A DNA stretch of 64,000 nt from Jejudonia soesokkakensis (lineage in GTDB: Bacteria; Bacteroidota; Bacteroidia; Flavobacteriales; Flavobacteriaceae): positions 1 to 64,000 of the forward strand of contig NZ_JBHTBN010000001.1 in the NCBI RefSeq assembly GCF_042664795.1, given 5' to 3'. This document shows positions 1-8,222 of the stretch, piece after piece (position 1 is the first letter of the stretch; every line of letters starts with the position of its first letter). The position numbers and the translations under genes are program-made. The notes beneath the pieces are model-generated. The model was not told the origin of the DNA. It made no database searches and was given only the letters and a program-made list of their open reading frames with translations.

Positions 1-137
1 AACTAGTAAACGATGTAAACTTAGACGGAATGATTGGAGAAAGAACTATTGATGTTTCTTCTCTTGCTTCTGGAGTCTACATGGTACAGATCTCTGGTGA
101 GAACAACGTAGTTGTAAAAAGATTAATCATCGAGTAA
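1..137 (+). CDS. C-terminal end of a T9SS-secreted protein (partial)
   Basis: The reading frame is open from base 3 to a TAA at 135-137 and encodes about 44 residues. The tail has the pattern of a type IX secretion sorting domain (type A): a D-V-S-S-L-A-S-G-V-Y motif, then a short beta strand and the ending V-K-R-L-I-I-E. In this family the domain is recognised by the T9SS translocon and removed at the cell surface. The two large subtilases later in the window end in the same way (ERFIIE and KKLVIE). The N-terminal part lies left of the window, so the function of the mature protein cannot be told. Confidence 0.85.
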   Translation, partial: LVNDVNLDGMIGERTIDVSSLASGVYMVQISGENNVVVKRLIIE

Positions 138-167
138 TCGGTAATTAATAAACACCAATAAATTAAG

Positions 168-199
168 AAGCCCTTCTCATTGAGAAGGGCTTTTTTTAT
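168..199 (+). terminator. Rho-independent terminator
   Basis: A perfect 11-bp stem (AAGCCCTTCTC pairing with GAGAAGGGCTT, loop ATT) is followed by a run of seven T on the plus strand. It lies about 30 bases after the stop of the T9SS cargo gene. The A-run on the other side is weak, so it mainly serves the plus-strand gene. Confidence 0.85.
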
Positions 200-260
200 T
201 TGATTACAATGAACTGTTTAGCTATAAAGATAAGTTCATGTACCGTATTATTTGATTTGT

Positions 261-656
261 TTAAGAGGCAATAATCCCTTCAGAATGTATAACAGGAATT
301 TCAGTAGTATTTTTTTCAGAAATAGAATGAGGTAAAAAAGTAAATACCTTTTCGTAGAGTTTGTCTTCAGAAAAATAAGTAACCAAATATTCATTGGTAA
401 AGCCTAAAACAGTATCTGTAATAAATTCAATTTTTATTGAACTTTCAGGAGAAAGATTTCCCAAGTTTCGTCTAAGGGTTGTCGTTTTTTTATCCTCACT
501 AATACCTCGAGACATCACCAAAACTGTTTCTAGCAACACATCACTATTATTTACAACGTATATATTCCAGTGTTGCGCAAGAAAATCTTTATCCCACTCT
601 CGAATAGCTACTACTTGTACTTTTTCGGCAGTGTGGAAATTGATATCTTTTCTCAT
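261..656 (-). CDS. Conserved hypothetical protein next to pheS
   Basis: A 131-residue soluble protein with no signal peptide or membrane segment. The sequence alternates hydrophobic and polar residues and looks mostly beta-stranded, for example around the W-N-I-Y-V-V-N-N and E-Y-L-V-T-Y-F stretches. I do not recognise a named family. It starts with ATG 7 bases after the pheS stop on the same strand, so it is probably co-transcribed with pheS. Its codon use matches its neighbours. The close spacing and normal composition support a real gene, but no function can be assigned. Confidence 0.7.
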   Translation of the reverse strand: MRKDINFHTAEKVQVVAIREWDKDFLAQHWNIYVVNNSDVLLETVLVMSRGISEDKKTTTLRRNLGNLSPESSIKIEFITDTVLGFTNEYLVTYFSEDKLYEKVFTFLPHSISEKNTTEIPVIHSEGIIAS

Positions 657-663
657 CTATAAT

Positions 664-1686
664 TTAATAGGCACTTTTGAATTGTTCTAGAAAACGAAGA
701 TCGTTCTCACTAAACATACGGATATCTGGAATCTGATGTAATAACAAGGCAATACGATCTATTCCCATTCCAAAAGCAAAACCAGAGTATACTTCTGGAT
801 CTATATTACAGTTTCGTAACACATTGGGATCTACCATACCACAGCCCATAATCTCAAGCCATCCAGTACCTTTAGTCATCTTATAATCGGTTTCTGTTTC
901 CAAACCCCAGTATACATCAACTTCTGCACTGGGCTCTGTAAAGGGGAAATAAGAAGGTCTTAGTCTAATTTTTGACTTTCCAAACATCTCGGTAGTAAAA
1001 TATTGAAGGGTTTGTTTCAAGTCTGCAAAACTTACTCCTTTATCTACATATAATCCTTCCACTTGGTGGAAAAAGCAATGCGATCTCGCCGAAATAGCTT
1101 CGTTACGGTACACACGACCCGGAGATATAGTACGAATGGGCGGCTTATTTTCTTCCATATAACGAACTTGTACAGTAGACGTATGCGTTCGTAATAAGAC
1201 ATCGGGATTTTTTTCTATAAAAAATGTGTCCTGCATATCTCTCGCAGGGTGATATTCTGGAAGATTTAACGCAGTAAAATTATGCCAGTCATCTTCAATT
1301 TCGGGTCCTTCAGAAATATTAAATCCTATTCTGGAGAAAATATCGATTATTTTATTTTTCACGATAGATATAGGGTGTCTGGCTCCAAGTTCGATAGGCT
1401 CTCCAGGTCTTGAAATATCACCATACACACCTTTAATTTCTTCAGAAGACTCTAATACTTCTTTTAAAGTATTTATTTTATCCTGAGCGGTATCTTTCAG
1501 AGTATTGACTACTTTTCCAAATTCTTTTTTCTGTTCATTCGGAACATTTTTAAATTCAGCAAAAAAGTCATTAAGCAGCCCTTTTTTTCCGAGGTATTTA
1601 ATGCGGAAAGTTTCAATTTCATCTTTATTGGACGCTGTAAAAGCCTCCACCTCTGCAATATGTTTTTTTATCGTTTCTATCATCAC
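664..1686 (-). CDS. pheS: Phenylalanine--tRNA ligase alpha subunit
   Basis: PheS is the catalytic subunit of the (alpha-beta)2 class II synthetase that charges tRNA-Phe in the cytoplasm. The 340 residues match the usual bacterial length. An N-terminal coiled-coil arm (about 1-90) precedes the catalytic core. Motif 2 is visible as G-R-V-Y-R-N-E...H-C-F-F-H-Q-V-E-G, and motif 3 as G-M-G-I-D-R at 306-311. The start is a double ATG (1686 or 1683). A Bacteroidota -7 box (TAATTTTG) lies about 20 bases upstream. The beta subunit gene pheT is not adjacent, which is common in Bacteroidota. Confidence 0.97.
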   Translation of the reverse strand: MMIETIKKHIAEVEAFTASNKDEIETFRIKYLGKKGLLNDFFAEFKNVPNEQKKEFGKVVNTLKDTAQDKINTLKEVLESSEEIKGVYGDISRPGEPIELGARHPISIVKNKIIDIFSRIGFNISEGPEIEDDWHNFTALNLPEYHPARDMQDTFFIEKNPDVLLRTHTSTVQVRYMEENKPPIRTISPGRVYRNEAISARSHCFFHQVEGLYVDKGVSFADLKQTLQYFTTEMFGKSKIRLRPSYFPFTEPSAEVDVYWGLETETDYKMTKGTGWLEIMGCGMVDPNVLRNCNIDPEVYSGFAFGMGIDRIALLLHQIPDIRMFSENDLRFLEQFKSAY

Positions 1687-1705
1687 TTACATTTCTACAA
1701 GAGTG

Positions 1706-1713
1706 CAAAATTA
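1706..1713 (-). promoter_or_regulatory. Bacteroidota -7 promoter box for pheS
   Basis: The minus strand reads TAATTTTG, matching the TAnnTTTG -7 consensus of Bacteroidota primary sigma. It ends 19-22 bases before the pheS start codon. A clear -33 element was not identified. Confidence 0.55.
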
Positions 1714-1725
1714 CACAAATTATAC

Positions 1726-2082
1726 CTACGTAATTACTTCTTTTTCTAAGAAATAGTTGACAAGGGCTTCTTTCATTAAAATGCTTTGTTCCCCTGCTTT
1801 TAATGTGGGTAGTTGTTCCAGAATTTTATAATGAGGCCAACCCTGTTCGTCAAAATATTCAAATTCATAATATCCAAAAGGTTCCAGCAATCTGCAAATG
1901 GCAATATGCATAAGATTCAACTTTTCATCTTTTTTAAATTTTCTGTGCAATTGCCCTAATTCTTGTACTCCCACCAAGTAAATCACAGCATCAAGATCTA
2001 ACGGATCTCCATCTGCAAATTGGGTGCTTAACAGCTTTATAAGTGTTTCCCATCGGGATTTTAATTGTTCGTCTCTTGCCAT
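1726..2082 (-). CDS. Conserved hypothetical protein, Bacteroidota
   Basis: A 118-residue, mostly helical soluble protein with conserved-looking aromatic residues near its C-terminal half (F-G-Y-Y-E-F-E-Y-F-D, W-P-H-Y). It has no signal or membrane segment, and I do not recognise a characterised family. An upstream in-frame ATG at 2097 would add five residues, but a TACCTTTG promoter box at 2095-2102 overlaps that codon, so translation must begin at 2082 (M-A-R-D-E). It lies upstream of pheS on the same strand but has its own promoter. Function unknown. Confidence 0.75.
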   Translation of the reverse strand: MARDEQLKSRWETLIKLLSTQFADGDPLDLDAVIYLVGVQELGQLHRKFKKDEKLNLMHIAICRLLEPFGYYEFEYFDEQGWPHYKILEQLPTLKAGEQSILMKEALVNYFLEKEVIT

Positions 2083-2094
2083 AGTATAAAGCTG

Positions 2095-2102
2095 CAAAGG
2101 TA
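2095..2102 (-). promoter_or_regulatory. -7 promoter box with very short leader
   Basis: The minus strand reads TACCTTTG followed by C, the classic Bacteroidota -7 box. Only 12 bases separate it from the ATG at 2082, so the 5' leader is about 5-9 bases. It rules out the upstream ATG at 2097 as the start. Confidence 0.65.
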
Positions 2103-2132
2103 CTTAACAATTAATAGTATATTTACTGTAAA

Positions 2133-2684
2133 ATGAAAATTATGGGAGCAATTGATATTGTCTTAGGCATCATATTACTTTTGGGATTATTTTCTGGATG
2201 GAAACAGGGGTTATTTGTTGCCCTGGCATCTTTAATTGGGCTTATTTTTGGGGTGTATGGAGCCATTTATTTTTCAGATTATACGGCTCAATATATCTCA
2301 GAATGGACCGATCTATCTGAACAAACGACAAACCTAATCGCTTTTGCAGTTACTTTTCTTATTATTATCATTATTATTTCTCTCCTCGGAAAGTTTCTCA
2401 CTAAGATTGCAGATTTTGCAGCTTTAGGAATGATAAATAAACTTCTGGGAGCTGCTTTTACTGCGTTAAAGTATGCTTTTATCGTGAGTGTTCTCTTTAT
2501 GTTTATAAACTCTTCTGAAGGATTAAGCGGGTATATAGTTTCAGAAGAAAAGAAAGAAGATTCAGTTTTATACCAACCAGTTGCTTCTCTGGCTCCGATG
2601 CTTTTGCCTACGATTCTCAATGAATATGAAAAATATAATTCTGAAAGTGAGCATATAAATGAAACTCAAAAAGCTTCAGAATAA
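2133..2684 (+). CDS. CvpA family membrane protein
   Basis: A 183-residue inner-membrane protein with about four transmembrane segments (roughly 5-20, 26-48, 67-87 and 105-126) and a hydrophilic, Glu/Ser-rich C-terminal tail. The layout and the opening I-D-I-V-L-G-I...G-W-K-Q-G-L match the CvpA (colicin V production) family. In E. coli that family is tied to colicin V production and envelope homeostasis; its biochemical activity is unclear. It is divergent from the 118-residue gene and ends at a hairpin before the convergent SulP gene. The start could also be the second ATG at 2142. Confidence 0.85.
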   Translation: MKIMGAIDIVLGIILLLGLFSGWKQGLFVALASLIGLIFGVYGAIYFSDYTAQYISEWTDLSEQTTNLIAFAVTFLIIIIIISLLGKFLTKIADFAALGMINKLLGAAFTALKYAFIVSVLFMFINSSEGLSGYIVSEEKKEDSVLYQPVASLAPMLLPTILNEYEKYNSESEHINETQKASE

Positions 2685-2685
2685 A

Positions 2686-2716
2686 AAATCCCACCTCTAT
2701 AAAGACATGGGATATA
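2686..2716. terminator. Hairpin between convergent genes
   Basis: ATCCCA at 2688-2693 pairs with TGGGAT at 2708-2713. It is flanked by an A-run on the left and an AT-rich stretch on the right. It lies between the convergent cvpA-like and SulP genes and could terminate both, though the T-tract is imperfect on each strand. Confidence 0.45.
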
Positions 2717-2736
2717 TATTTTATAAAAATTAAGGA

Positions 2737-4599
2737 TTAAACTACATCTTCTACATTTTCATTGATGTAAACCATTGCTTCTCTAAAGTTCTTCACGATA
2801 CGTTTTTCTGGAACGAGATCAGGAATAATATCAATTTTAGTCATCATGGCTCTGGGTTGTGGCTGTAAGTTAACAAGCACTACTTTTACACCTCTTTGAC
2901 TGTAACGCAACAATGTATCTTCCAGCGCATAAAGACCAGATTGATCGATATAGTCTGTTTTCTCCATACGAATTATGACATGGGTTGCTGTATCTGGAAT
3001 AGCACCAGCCAACTCTTGGAAATCACTTGTATTCCCAAAAAATAAAGGTCCTACCAAACGTTTTATAAATACTTCTTCTTTAAATTTTTCCGGAATTTTA
3101 ATTTCATCCTTCCATTTTAATTGAAGTTCATCTGCATTTCCTAATGGAACTACTTTAGAACGCGTAGCTGTAGAATCTCCAATCTTTTTCATGAATATCA
3201 ATGACGCTAAGACAAGTCCTATACCTACCGCATAAACTAAATTCCAAAATACCGAAAGTAACAACACCACCATCATAACGATGATTTCACTTTTTGGCAT
3301 GTTTGGGATTGCTTTTAACCCTTTGTAATCCATAACTCCAATACCCACAGTAATTAAAATACCTGCCAGTACCGCGGCTGGAATTTGTGAGGCAACAGGC
3401 CCTAAAGCCAATAAAATTATGAGTAATAATACTGCAGCAACCATTCCAGAAAGTTTACTTGTACCTCCACTATTAATATTTACAACGGTCCTAATAGTTG
3501 CACCTGCACCAGGAATTCCACCAAAAACTGCAGCAATACTATTTCCAATACCTTGTCCAACTAATTCTCGATTCGGCTTGTGTTTTGTTTTGGTCATATT
3601 ATCTGCAACAACAGATGTTAATAACGAGTCAATCGCACCTAAGAACGCTAGGGTTAATGCAGTAAATACATACGGTGTGATTTGAGCTAAGCTAAACTCA
3701 GAGAACATTTCCAAATTAGGAATGGGTAGTCCTTCAGGGATACGTTCAATAGGAACATAAGAGAGCATTCCTTTACTTTGCAATACATAAGCTGCACCAG
3801 AAACAACGAGTAAGGCCACAAGAGTACTAGGAACTTTTGTAGTAATTCGTTTAAATCCGAATATTATAAAAATGGTAATACTGGCCAATATAAATTCTAT
3901 CCAGTTAATGGATTGAATAGCACGTGGCAAAGATTTGATAGCCCCTAAAACTCCCGATGAATTAGCACTGGCTAAGGTCGTTGCTTCAAGCATTATTTCA
4001 TCCTCAGTGATCAATTCTGCCCGTTTTACAGTTTCTCTAAAATCTTCCAAAACAAGAATTCCTTCTCCAGCCTCCTCTTTTAATATTTTATCTAATAAAA
4101 CTTCTTCTGCAAAAGGTTTAAATTCATTAATATACGCAGTATCATTTTTTGTGTAGTACCCTAACATAGGTAATATTTGTGTAATTAAAATAATTACACC
4201 AATAGCTGTCATAAAACCAGATACTACTGGATAGGGGATATAACGAATATATTTTCCAACACCTATAATTCCAAGTACTACTTGCATCAATCCAGCAAGT
4301 AAGAAAACTAATAATATATACGGAATGGCTTGTTCAACATTACCATCATTTGCAGCAATGATTCCTGCAATAATGACCATCGAAACCGCTGTCATTGGAG
4401 CTGTTGGACCTGATATCTGTGTATTGGTTCCTCCAAATAATGCAGCAAAAAATCCTATAAAAATCGCTCCATATAATCCAGCATCTGGTCCTAATCCTGA
4501 TTGAACACCGAATGCAAGTGCCAAGGGTAAGGCGACAATACCTGCAGTAATACCTCCAAAAAGGTTTCCTCTAATGTTTGTAAATATTCCTTTAAACAT
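2737..4599 (-). CDS. SulP family anion transporter with STAS domain (bicarbonate or sulfate)
   Basis: A 620-residue SLC26/SulP permease of the inner membrane. The N-terminal signature G-G-T-N-T-Q-I-S-G-P-T-A-P-M-T lies at 57-71. Many transmembrane segments follow, and a C-terminal STAS domain occupies about 510-610 (V-I-I-R-M-E-K-T-D-Y-I-D-Q-S-G). SulP proteins move sulfate, bicarbonate or dicarboxylates. A carbonic anhydrase gene next door favours bicarbonate, in the manner of BicA; this is inference. An unusual hydrophilic insertion of about 70 residues (near 155-230) separates two membrane segments and is absent from the second SulP protein of the cluster. The gene is 109 bases from the anhydrase gene, with a strong hairpin between, so it may form its own transcript. 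Confidence 0.9.
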   Translation of the reverse strand: MFKGIFTNIRGNLFGGITAGIVALPLALAFGVQSGLGPDAGLYGAIFIGFFAALFGGTNTQISGPTAPMTAVSMVIIAGIIAANDGNVEQAIPYILLVFLLAGLMQVVLGIIGVGKYIRYIPYPVVSGFMTAIGVIILITQILPMLGYYTKNDTAYINEFKPFAEEVLLDKILKEEAGEGILVLEDFRETVKRAELITEDEIMLEATTLASANSSGVLGAIKSLPRAIQSINWIEFILASITIFIIFGFKRITTKVPSTLVALLVVSGAAYVLQSKGMLSYVPIERIPEGLPIPNLEMFSEFSLAQITPYVFTALTLAFLGAIDSLLTSVVADNMTKTKHKPNRELVGQGIGNSIAAVFGGIPGAGATIRTVVNINSGGTSKLSGMVAAVLLLIILLALGPVASQIPAAVLAGILITVGIGVMDYKGLKAIPNMPKSEIIVMMVVLLLSVFWNLVYAVGIGLVLASLIFMKKIGDSTATRSKVVPLGNADELQLKWKDEIKIPEKFKEEVFIKRLVGPLFFGNTSDFQELAGAIPDTATHVIIRMEKTDYIDQSGLYALEDTLLRYSQRGVKVVLVNLQPQPRAMMTKIDIIPDLVPEKRIVKNFREAMVYINENVEDVV

Positions 4600-4642
4600 A
4601 TTTTATTATTAATTTAAGATATAAAGTAAATGATTATAAAAC

Positions 4643-4676
4643 AATGAAGGCCTAAACTTAACATTCGGCCTTCATT
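4643..4676. terminator. Perfect 10-bp palindrome between SulP and carbonic anhydrase genes
   Basis: AATGAAGGCC at 4643-4652 pairs perfectly with GGCCTTCATT at 4667-4676 across a 14-base loop. A T-run follows on the plus strand and a weaker GTTTTAT on the minus strand. It probably ends or attenuates the transcript coming from the SulP2-USP-anhydrase genes before SulP1. Confidence 0.65.
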
Positions 4677-4708
4677 TTTTAACACTTTTTTTACAATAAA
4701 AGCTATTT

Positions 4709-5338
4709 TTAGTCCATAAAATCAATTTTTCCAGATGCGACATCATAAACAGCACCCACAATCTTAATTTCATTATTTTCTTCCATTCCTTTTAACACAG
4801 CACTGTTAGAACGCATTTCATCAATCGTTAAATGTACATTTTTATATACTACATCATTTACAAAGTCTTTATTGTTACTAGTACGATCGTCTTTGCTTGT
4901 TGGTTCTTTTACAGCTTTTACAGCAGGCTTAATTTTGGCGAGTAAAGGAGTAATATTTCCTAATTTTACATCATCGCAGGCTCCCTTTACAGCGCCACAA
5001 CCCGTATGACCTAAAACAATAACAGCTTTACTTCCTGCTACTTTACAACCATATTCAATACTTCCCAATAAATCTTCATTTACAATATTACCAGCTACAC
5101 GTGCACTAAATATATCTCCGATTCCCTGATCAAAAACCAGTTCTACAGGAACTCTCGAGTCGATACAGCTTAATACAACTGCAAAAGGGTACTGCCCTCC
5201 CTTGGTGTCTGCTACTTGTTCTAAAAGGTTTCTCGAAGCTTGTTTCGTTTCAACAAATCTTTTATTTCCCTCTTTTAAAGCGTCGATTGCTGATTGAGGT
5301 GTGTAAGAATTTTGTGTTTCTTTTGTTTGTGCTTTCAT
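4709..5338 (-). CDS. Beta-class carbonic anhydrase
   Basis: It interconverts CO2 and bicarbonate with a zinc ion. At 209 residues the length fits a bacterial beta-class enzyme. The zinc and catalytic residues are all present: C58-x-D60-x-R62 (S-C-I-D-S-R) and H111-x-x-C114 (H-T-G-C-G). There is no signal peptide, so it should act in the cytoplasm, where it would equilibrate bicarbonate brought in by the flanking SulP transporters. It is followed by a palindromic terminator-like hairpin and preceded 42 bases upstream by the USP gene on the same strand. The residue set leaves little doubt about the family. Confidence 0.95.
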   Translation of the reverse strand: MKAQTKETQNSYTPQSAIDALKEGNKRFVETKQASRNLLEQVADTKGGQYPFAVVLSCIDSRVPVELVFDQGIGDIFSARVAGNIVNEDLLGSIEYGCKVAGSKAVIVLGHTGCGAVKGACDDVKLGNITPLLAKIKPAVKAVKEPTSKDDRTSNNKDFVNDVVYKNVHLTIDEMRSNSAVLKGMEENNEIKIVGAVYDVASGKIDFMD

Positions 5339-5380
5339 TTTATTTTATTTTGATTTTAATATACAAAAAATGTTATTAAT

Positions 5381-6187
5381 TTAATTATTAAATAGTACTA
5401 TTGGAACTTTTGAGTTATAAATAAAGTCGTTTAATTCTGAAACAGTAAAGTTTTTATTTGTGTTTGAGTTGTTTCGATTAACAACCAATAAATTTACTTT
5501 GTGTTTACTCATATACTTATGTATGGTATGAGAGGTATTGTCATTCTTCTCAAAAACATAGGATACGAGCCGTTCAGTTCCAATTTGGTTTTTTTCTGGT
5601 TCTCCTTTAATAGAATTTGCAACTTCGAATGAATGGATTGGGCTTTTCGTTGTAGCCAAAATTGAATTAATTAATTCATTATTAGAAACCGTAGTATTAG
5701 AATTGAAAAGCCCCATATTTAATTTTGCTTCTGAATCAAGAATGTTTTCATTATCTGCAACTACTACAACCCCTTTAAACTTTTTCATTAAAAAAGAAAC
5801 GACCCCATCTCCAAAAAAAGCTGGCATTTTGGACACCCTTTTCCCAATGACCACAATATCTGGTTTTGAGTTTTCAATATGATTTTCGATTTCCTTTTTT
5901 ATGTTTCCAAAAGCAGAAAAATGACTTGTAGTTATTTGATTTTCTTCTCTAACAGAAGTTGCCATTGATTGAAGTTTTTTACCAATGGTTACATAATGTT
6001 CTTTTATAGATCTTGCGGCAGATAAGTTGCTTTCTTTTTCTACCACCTTAATAGCTTTTCGAACGTGAAATATTTCTAGCTCACCATCAACGATTTGAGC
6101 AATTCTTGCAGCACTTTTTAAGACATTAACGCTATTATTCGTTAAGTCTGAAAGTACTAGGATTTTATATTTATTGTTATTTTTCAT
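5381..6187 (-). CDS. Tandem universal stress protein (UspA superfamily)
   Basis: A 268-residue cytoplasmic protein. The N-terminal half is a clear Usp fold: it starts Y-K-I-L-V-L-S-D-L-T, continues with an acidic helix, and has the strand I-V-V-I-G-K-R near 120. The second half is more divergent but repeats the pattern (L-L-V-V-N-R-N-N...P-I-V-L-F-N-N). The usual ATP-binding G-x2-G-x9-G-S/T loop is not obvious, so nucleotide binding is uncertain. It sits 10 bases downstream of the SulP2 gene and 42 bases upstream of the anhydrase gene, so it is likely co-transcribed and may regulate transport. Usp proteins are known next to SulP genes in other bacteria. Confidence 0.8.
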   Translation of the reverse strand: MKNNNKYKILVLSDLTNNSVNVLKSAARIAQIVDGELEIFHVRKAIKVVEKESNLSAARSIKEHYVTIGKKLQSMATSVREENQITTSHFSAFGNIKKEIENHIENSKPDIVVIGKRVSKMPAFFGDGVVSFLMKKFKGVVVVADNENILDSEAKLNMGLFNSNTTVSNNELINSILATTKSPIHSFEVANSIKGEPEKNQIGTERLVSYVFEKNDNTSHTIHKYMSKHKVNLLVVNRNNSNTNKNFTVSELNDFIYNSKVPIVLFNN

Positions 6188-6197
6188 AATTAATACG

Positions 6198-7778
6198 TTA
6201 AGCAGACTTTGGTCTGAGTTTAAAAAATTCTATAAAACTAGGAGGGTTCTCAGCGATACCCCTTTCTGAAATTATTTTTATATCTATATTTCTTTCTTTC
6301 GCTTTAAAAGCAAAATCATCTAAAATTTCAATAATATCATTATCAAGATATCTTGTTTTTCGGACATCCAGTTCCAAAAATGTATCTCTAGGTAAACTAT
6401 CTAGCTCTTTTAGAATCGCCCCTTTATTAAAGAAAGTAACCTCCTCTGCTAAAGTCATATTTATTTTGTGTTTTCCATTACTCTTATCTTCAATATGTAA
6501 GAAGTGAGAATTCTGGTAACTTTTAAGTAAAACAATGACAATCCCTACTGCCAATCCAAGACCAATACCAATTAGAAGATCTGTAAAAACGATTCCAACG
6601 ATAGTGACAATAAAAGGTACAAATTGTTTCCATCCGGCTTTATACATAGCTTTGAAAGTAGAAGGTTTAGCCAACTTATATCCAACAATTAATAATACGG
6701 CAGCCAATACCGAAAGCGGAATCATATTGAGTATTGTAGGAATGATAATTACAGAAATGAGTAAGAAAAACCCGTGTATGATGGCAGATAATTTTGTTTT
6801 ACCACCACTCTGAATATTTGCAGAACTTCTTACAATAACCTGTGTAATTGGCAAACCACCTATCATCCCAGAGATCATATTTCCAGTACCTTGAGCCAAC
6901 AATTCTCTATTTGTAGGAGTGACTCGCTTTTCAGGATCTAATTTATCTGTAGCTTCTACACATAAAAGTGTTTCCAAACTGGCTACTAAAGCAATTGTAA
7001 AAGCAACTATCCAAACATCGGCACTAGAAATTACTGAAAAATTTGGAAAACTAAATTGCCCAATAAACGAATCAAAATCATCTGGTACAGGAACGCTCAC
7101 TAAATGATCAGATGAAATTCCATACACTGCATTATTTTTTGTTAACACAAAATAAATGATACCAAATACTACCGCTACTAAGGGCCCTTGAATAATTTGA
7201 AAAATCTTTGCTTTTTTAGCTAGAACCGAACTCCATAAAAGTAAAATTGCCAACCCTACAACAGCAACAATTGTAGCTCCCAAACTTATTGAATTAAGTG
7301 CCACAAAAATTTCTGAAAATGTATTTTCACCATCTACTTGAAAAAAAGCAAAATCTCCTTCTGGATTGGCATCATAGCCAAAAAAATGAGGAATTTGTTT
7401 TAAAATAATAATTATCCCTATTCCTGTTAACATTCCTTTAATTACAGAGGATGGAAAATAATATCCAATAACCCCAGCTTTTAAAATTCCAAACAGGATT
7501 TGCATAGCTCCTCCAATCACTACAGCGACTAAAAAATTCTCATAGCCACCCAAGGTGCCAATTGCTGTTAATACGATGGCGGCCAGACCTGCTGCTGGAC
7601 CACTCACGCCAATTTGTGATCCACTTAAGGCTCCTACTACAATACCTCCTACAATTCCTGCTATAAGGCCAGAAAAAAGAGGTGCACCACTTGCTAGTGC
7701 TATCCCTAAACATAATGGAAGGGCAACAAAAAATACTACGATACTCGCTGGGAGATCATTTTTAATTTTAGAAAACAT
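6198..7778 (-). CDS. SulP family anion transporter (second copy), short STAS-like tail
   Basis: A 526-residue SLC26/SulP permease. The signature S-G-S-Q-I-G-V-S-G-P-A-A-G-L-A lies near 52-66, with about ten or more membrane segments after it. A C-terminal STAS-like region (about 425-520) contains L-E-L-D-V-R-K-T-R-Y-L-D-N-D. It is clearly divergent from the first SulP protein, so this is not a recent tandem duplication. As first gene of a probable SulP2-USP-anhydrase operon it is the better candidate for bicarbonate import. Bicarbonate as substrate is inferred from context only; sulfate remains possible. A hairpin lies 16 bases before the start codon. Confidence 0.9.
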   Translation of the reverse strand: MFSKIKNDLPASIVVFFVALPLCLGIALASGAPLFSGLIAGIVGGIVVGALSGSQIGVSGPAAGLAAIVLTAIGTLGGYENFLVAVVIGGAMQILFGILKAGVIGYYFPSSVIKGMLTGIGIIIILKQIPHFFGYDANPEGDFAFFQVDGENTFSEIFVALNSISLGATIVAVVGLAILLLWSSVLAKKAKIFQIIQGPLVAVVFGIIYFVLTKNNAVYGISSDHLVSVPVPDDFDSFIGQFSFPNFSVISSADVWIVAFTIALVASLETLLCVEATDKLDPEKRVTPTNRELLAQGTGNMISGMIGGLPITQVIVRSSANIQSGGKTKLSAIIHGFFLLISVIIIPTILNMIPLSVLAAVLLIVGYKLAKPSTFKAMYKAGWKQFVPFIVTIVGIVFTDLLIGIGLGLAVGIVIVLLKSYQNSHFLHIEDKSNGKHKINMTLAEEVTFFNKGAILKELDSLPRDTFLELDVRKTRYLDNDIIEILDDFAFKAKERNIDIKIISERGIAENPPSFIEFFKLRPKSA

Positions 7779-7793
7779 AAAATATTGATTTTA

Positions 7794-7810
7794 GCCGAAA
7801 GTTTTTCGGC
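7794..7810. promoter_or_regulatory. 7-bp hairpin just upstream of the second SulP gene
   Basis: GCCGAAA (7794-7800) pairs with TTTCGGC (7804-7810) across a 3-base loop. It lies 16 bases before the SulP2 ATG on the minus strand. No T-run follows on the minus strand, so it is either a weak terminator for the upstream small gene or a 5' leader structure. Confidence 0.4.
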
Positions 7811-7861
7811 AGAATTTAAAATTAGTCTCTTTTAAGACTTTTAATAAAACGAAAAAATCAA

Positions 7862-8149
7862 TTATGCTTCAGGAGGGGGAGAAATGGTTTCTAAATCCCA
7901 ATCTGAGAAGTTCATTAGATACCCAAAATTTGAAGTAGTTCTTTTTCCAAAAAGAATCCCAGAAGTGTCAATTAAAGAATGCTCTTCGAATGTTATTTCT
8001 TTTTCAATCTCTAAACCATTCTTATTTTCTTCTTCATTCATTGAATAAAAAATACTTACATCTGCATCATGATTATATAACGCCACTACAGACGGTGCCG
8101 CAATAAATGCTACAAAAATCAGAAGTAATAAAGTGCTTTTTATTCTCAA
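7862..8149 (-). CDS. Small exported or membrane-anchored protein, unknown
   Basis: A 95-residue protein with an N-terminal hydrophobic segment (about 5-24: L-L-L-L-I-F-V-A-F-I-A-A-P-S-V-V-A). It could be a signal peptide cut after A-P-S-V-V-A or a membrane anchor. The rest is acidic, with an E-E-E-N-K-N-G-L-E-I-E-K-E stretch and a W-D-L-E-T-I-S-P-P-P-E-A tail. I do not recognise a family. It lies 73 bases downstream of batE on the same strand and may be the last gene of the Bat transcript. Function unknown. Confidence 0.6.
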   Translation of the reverse strand: MRIKSTLLLLIFVAFIAAPSVVALYNHDADVSIFYSMNEEENKNGLEIEKEITFEEHSLIDTSGILFGKRTTSNFGYLMNFSDWDLETISPPPEA

Positions 8150-8222
8150 AACTTTTTGGTTTGTTTAAGGATGGACAAAAATAATATAACAACTCTTAAT
8201 TCTTGTTAAATAAGTATTAAAT

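Noticed and set aside
394..690. 98-residue plus-strand frame opposite the gene next to pheS
   Set aside because: It is a mirror of the 131-residue minus-strand gene, whose codon pattern is far more natural.
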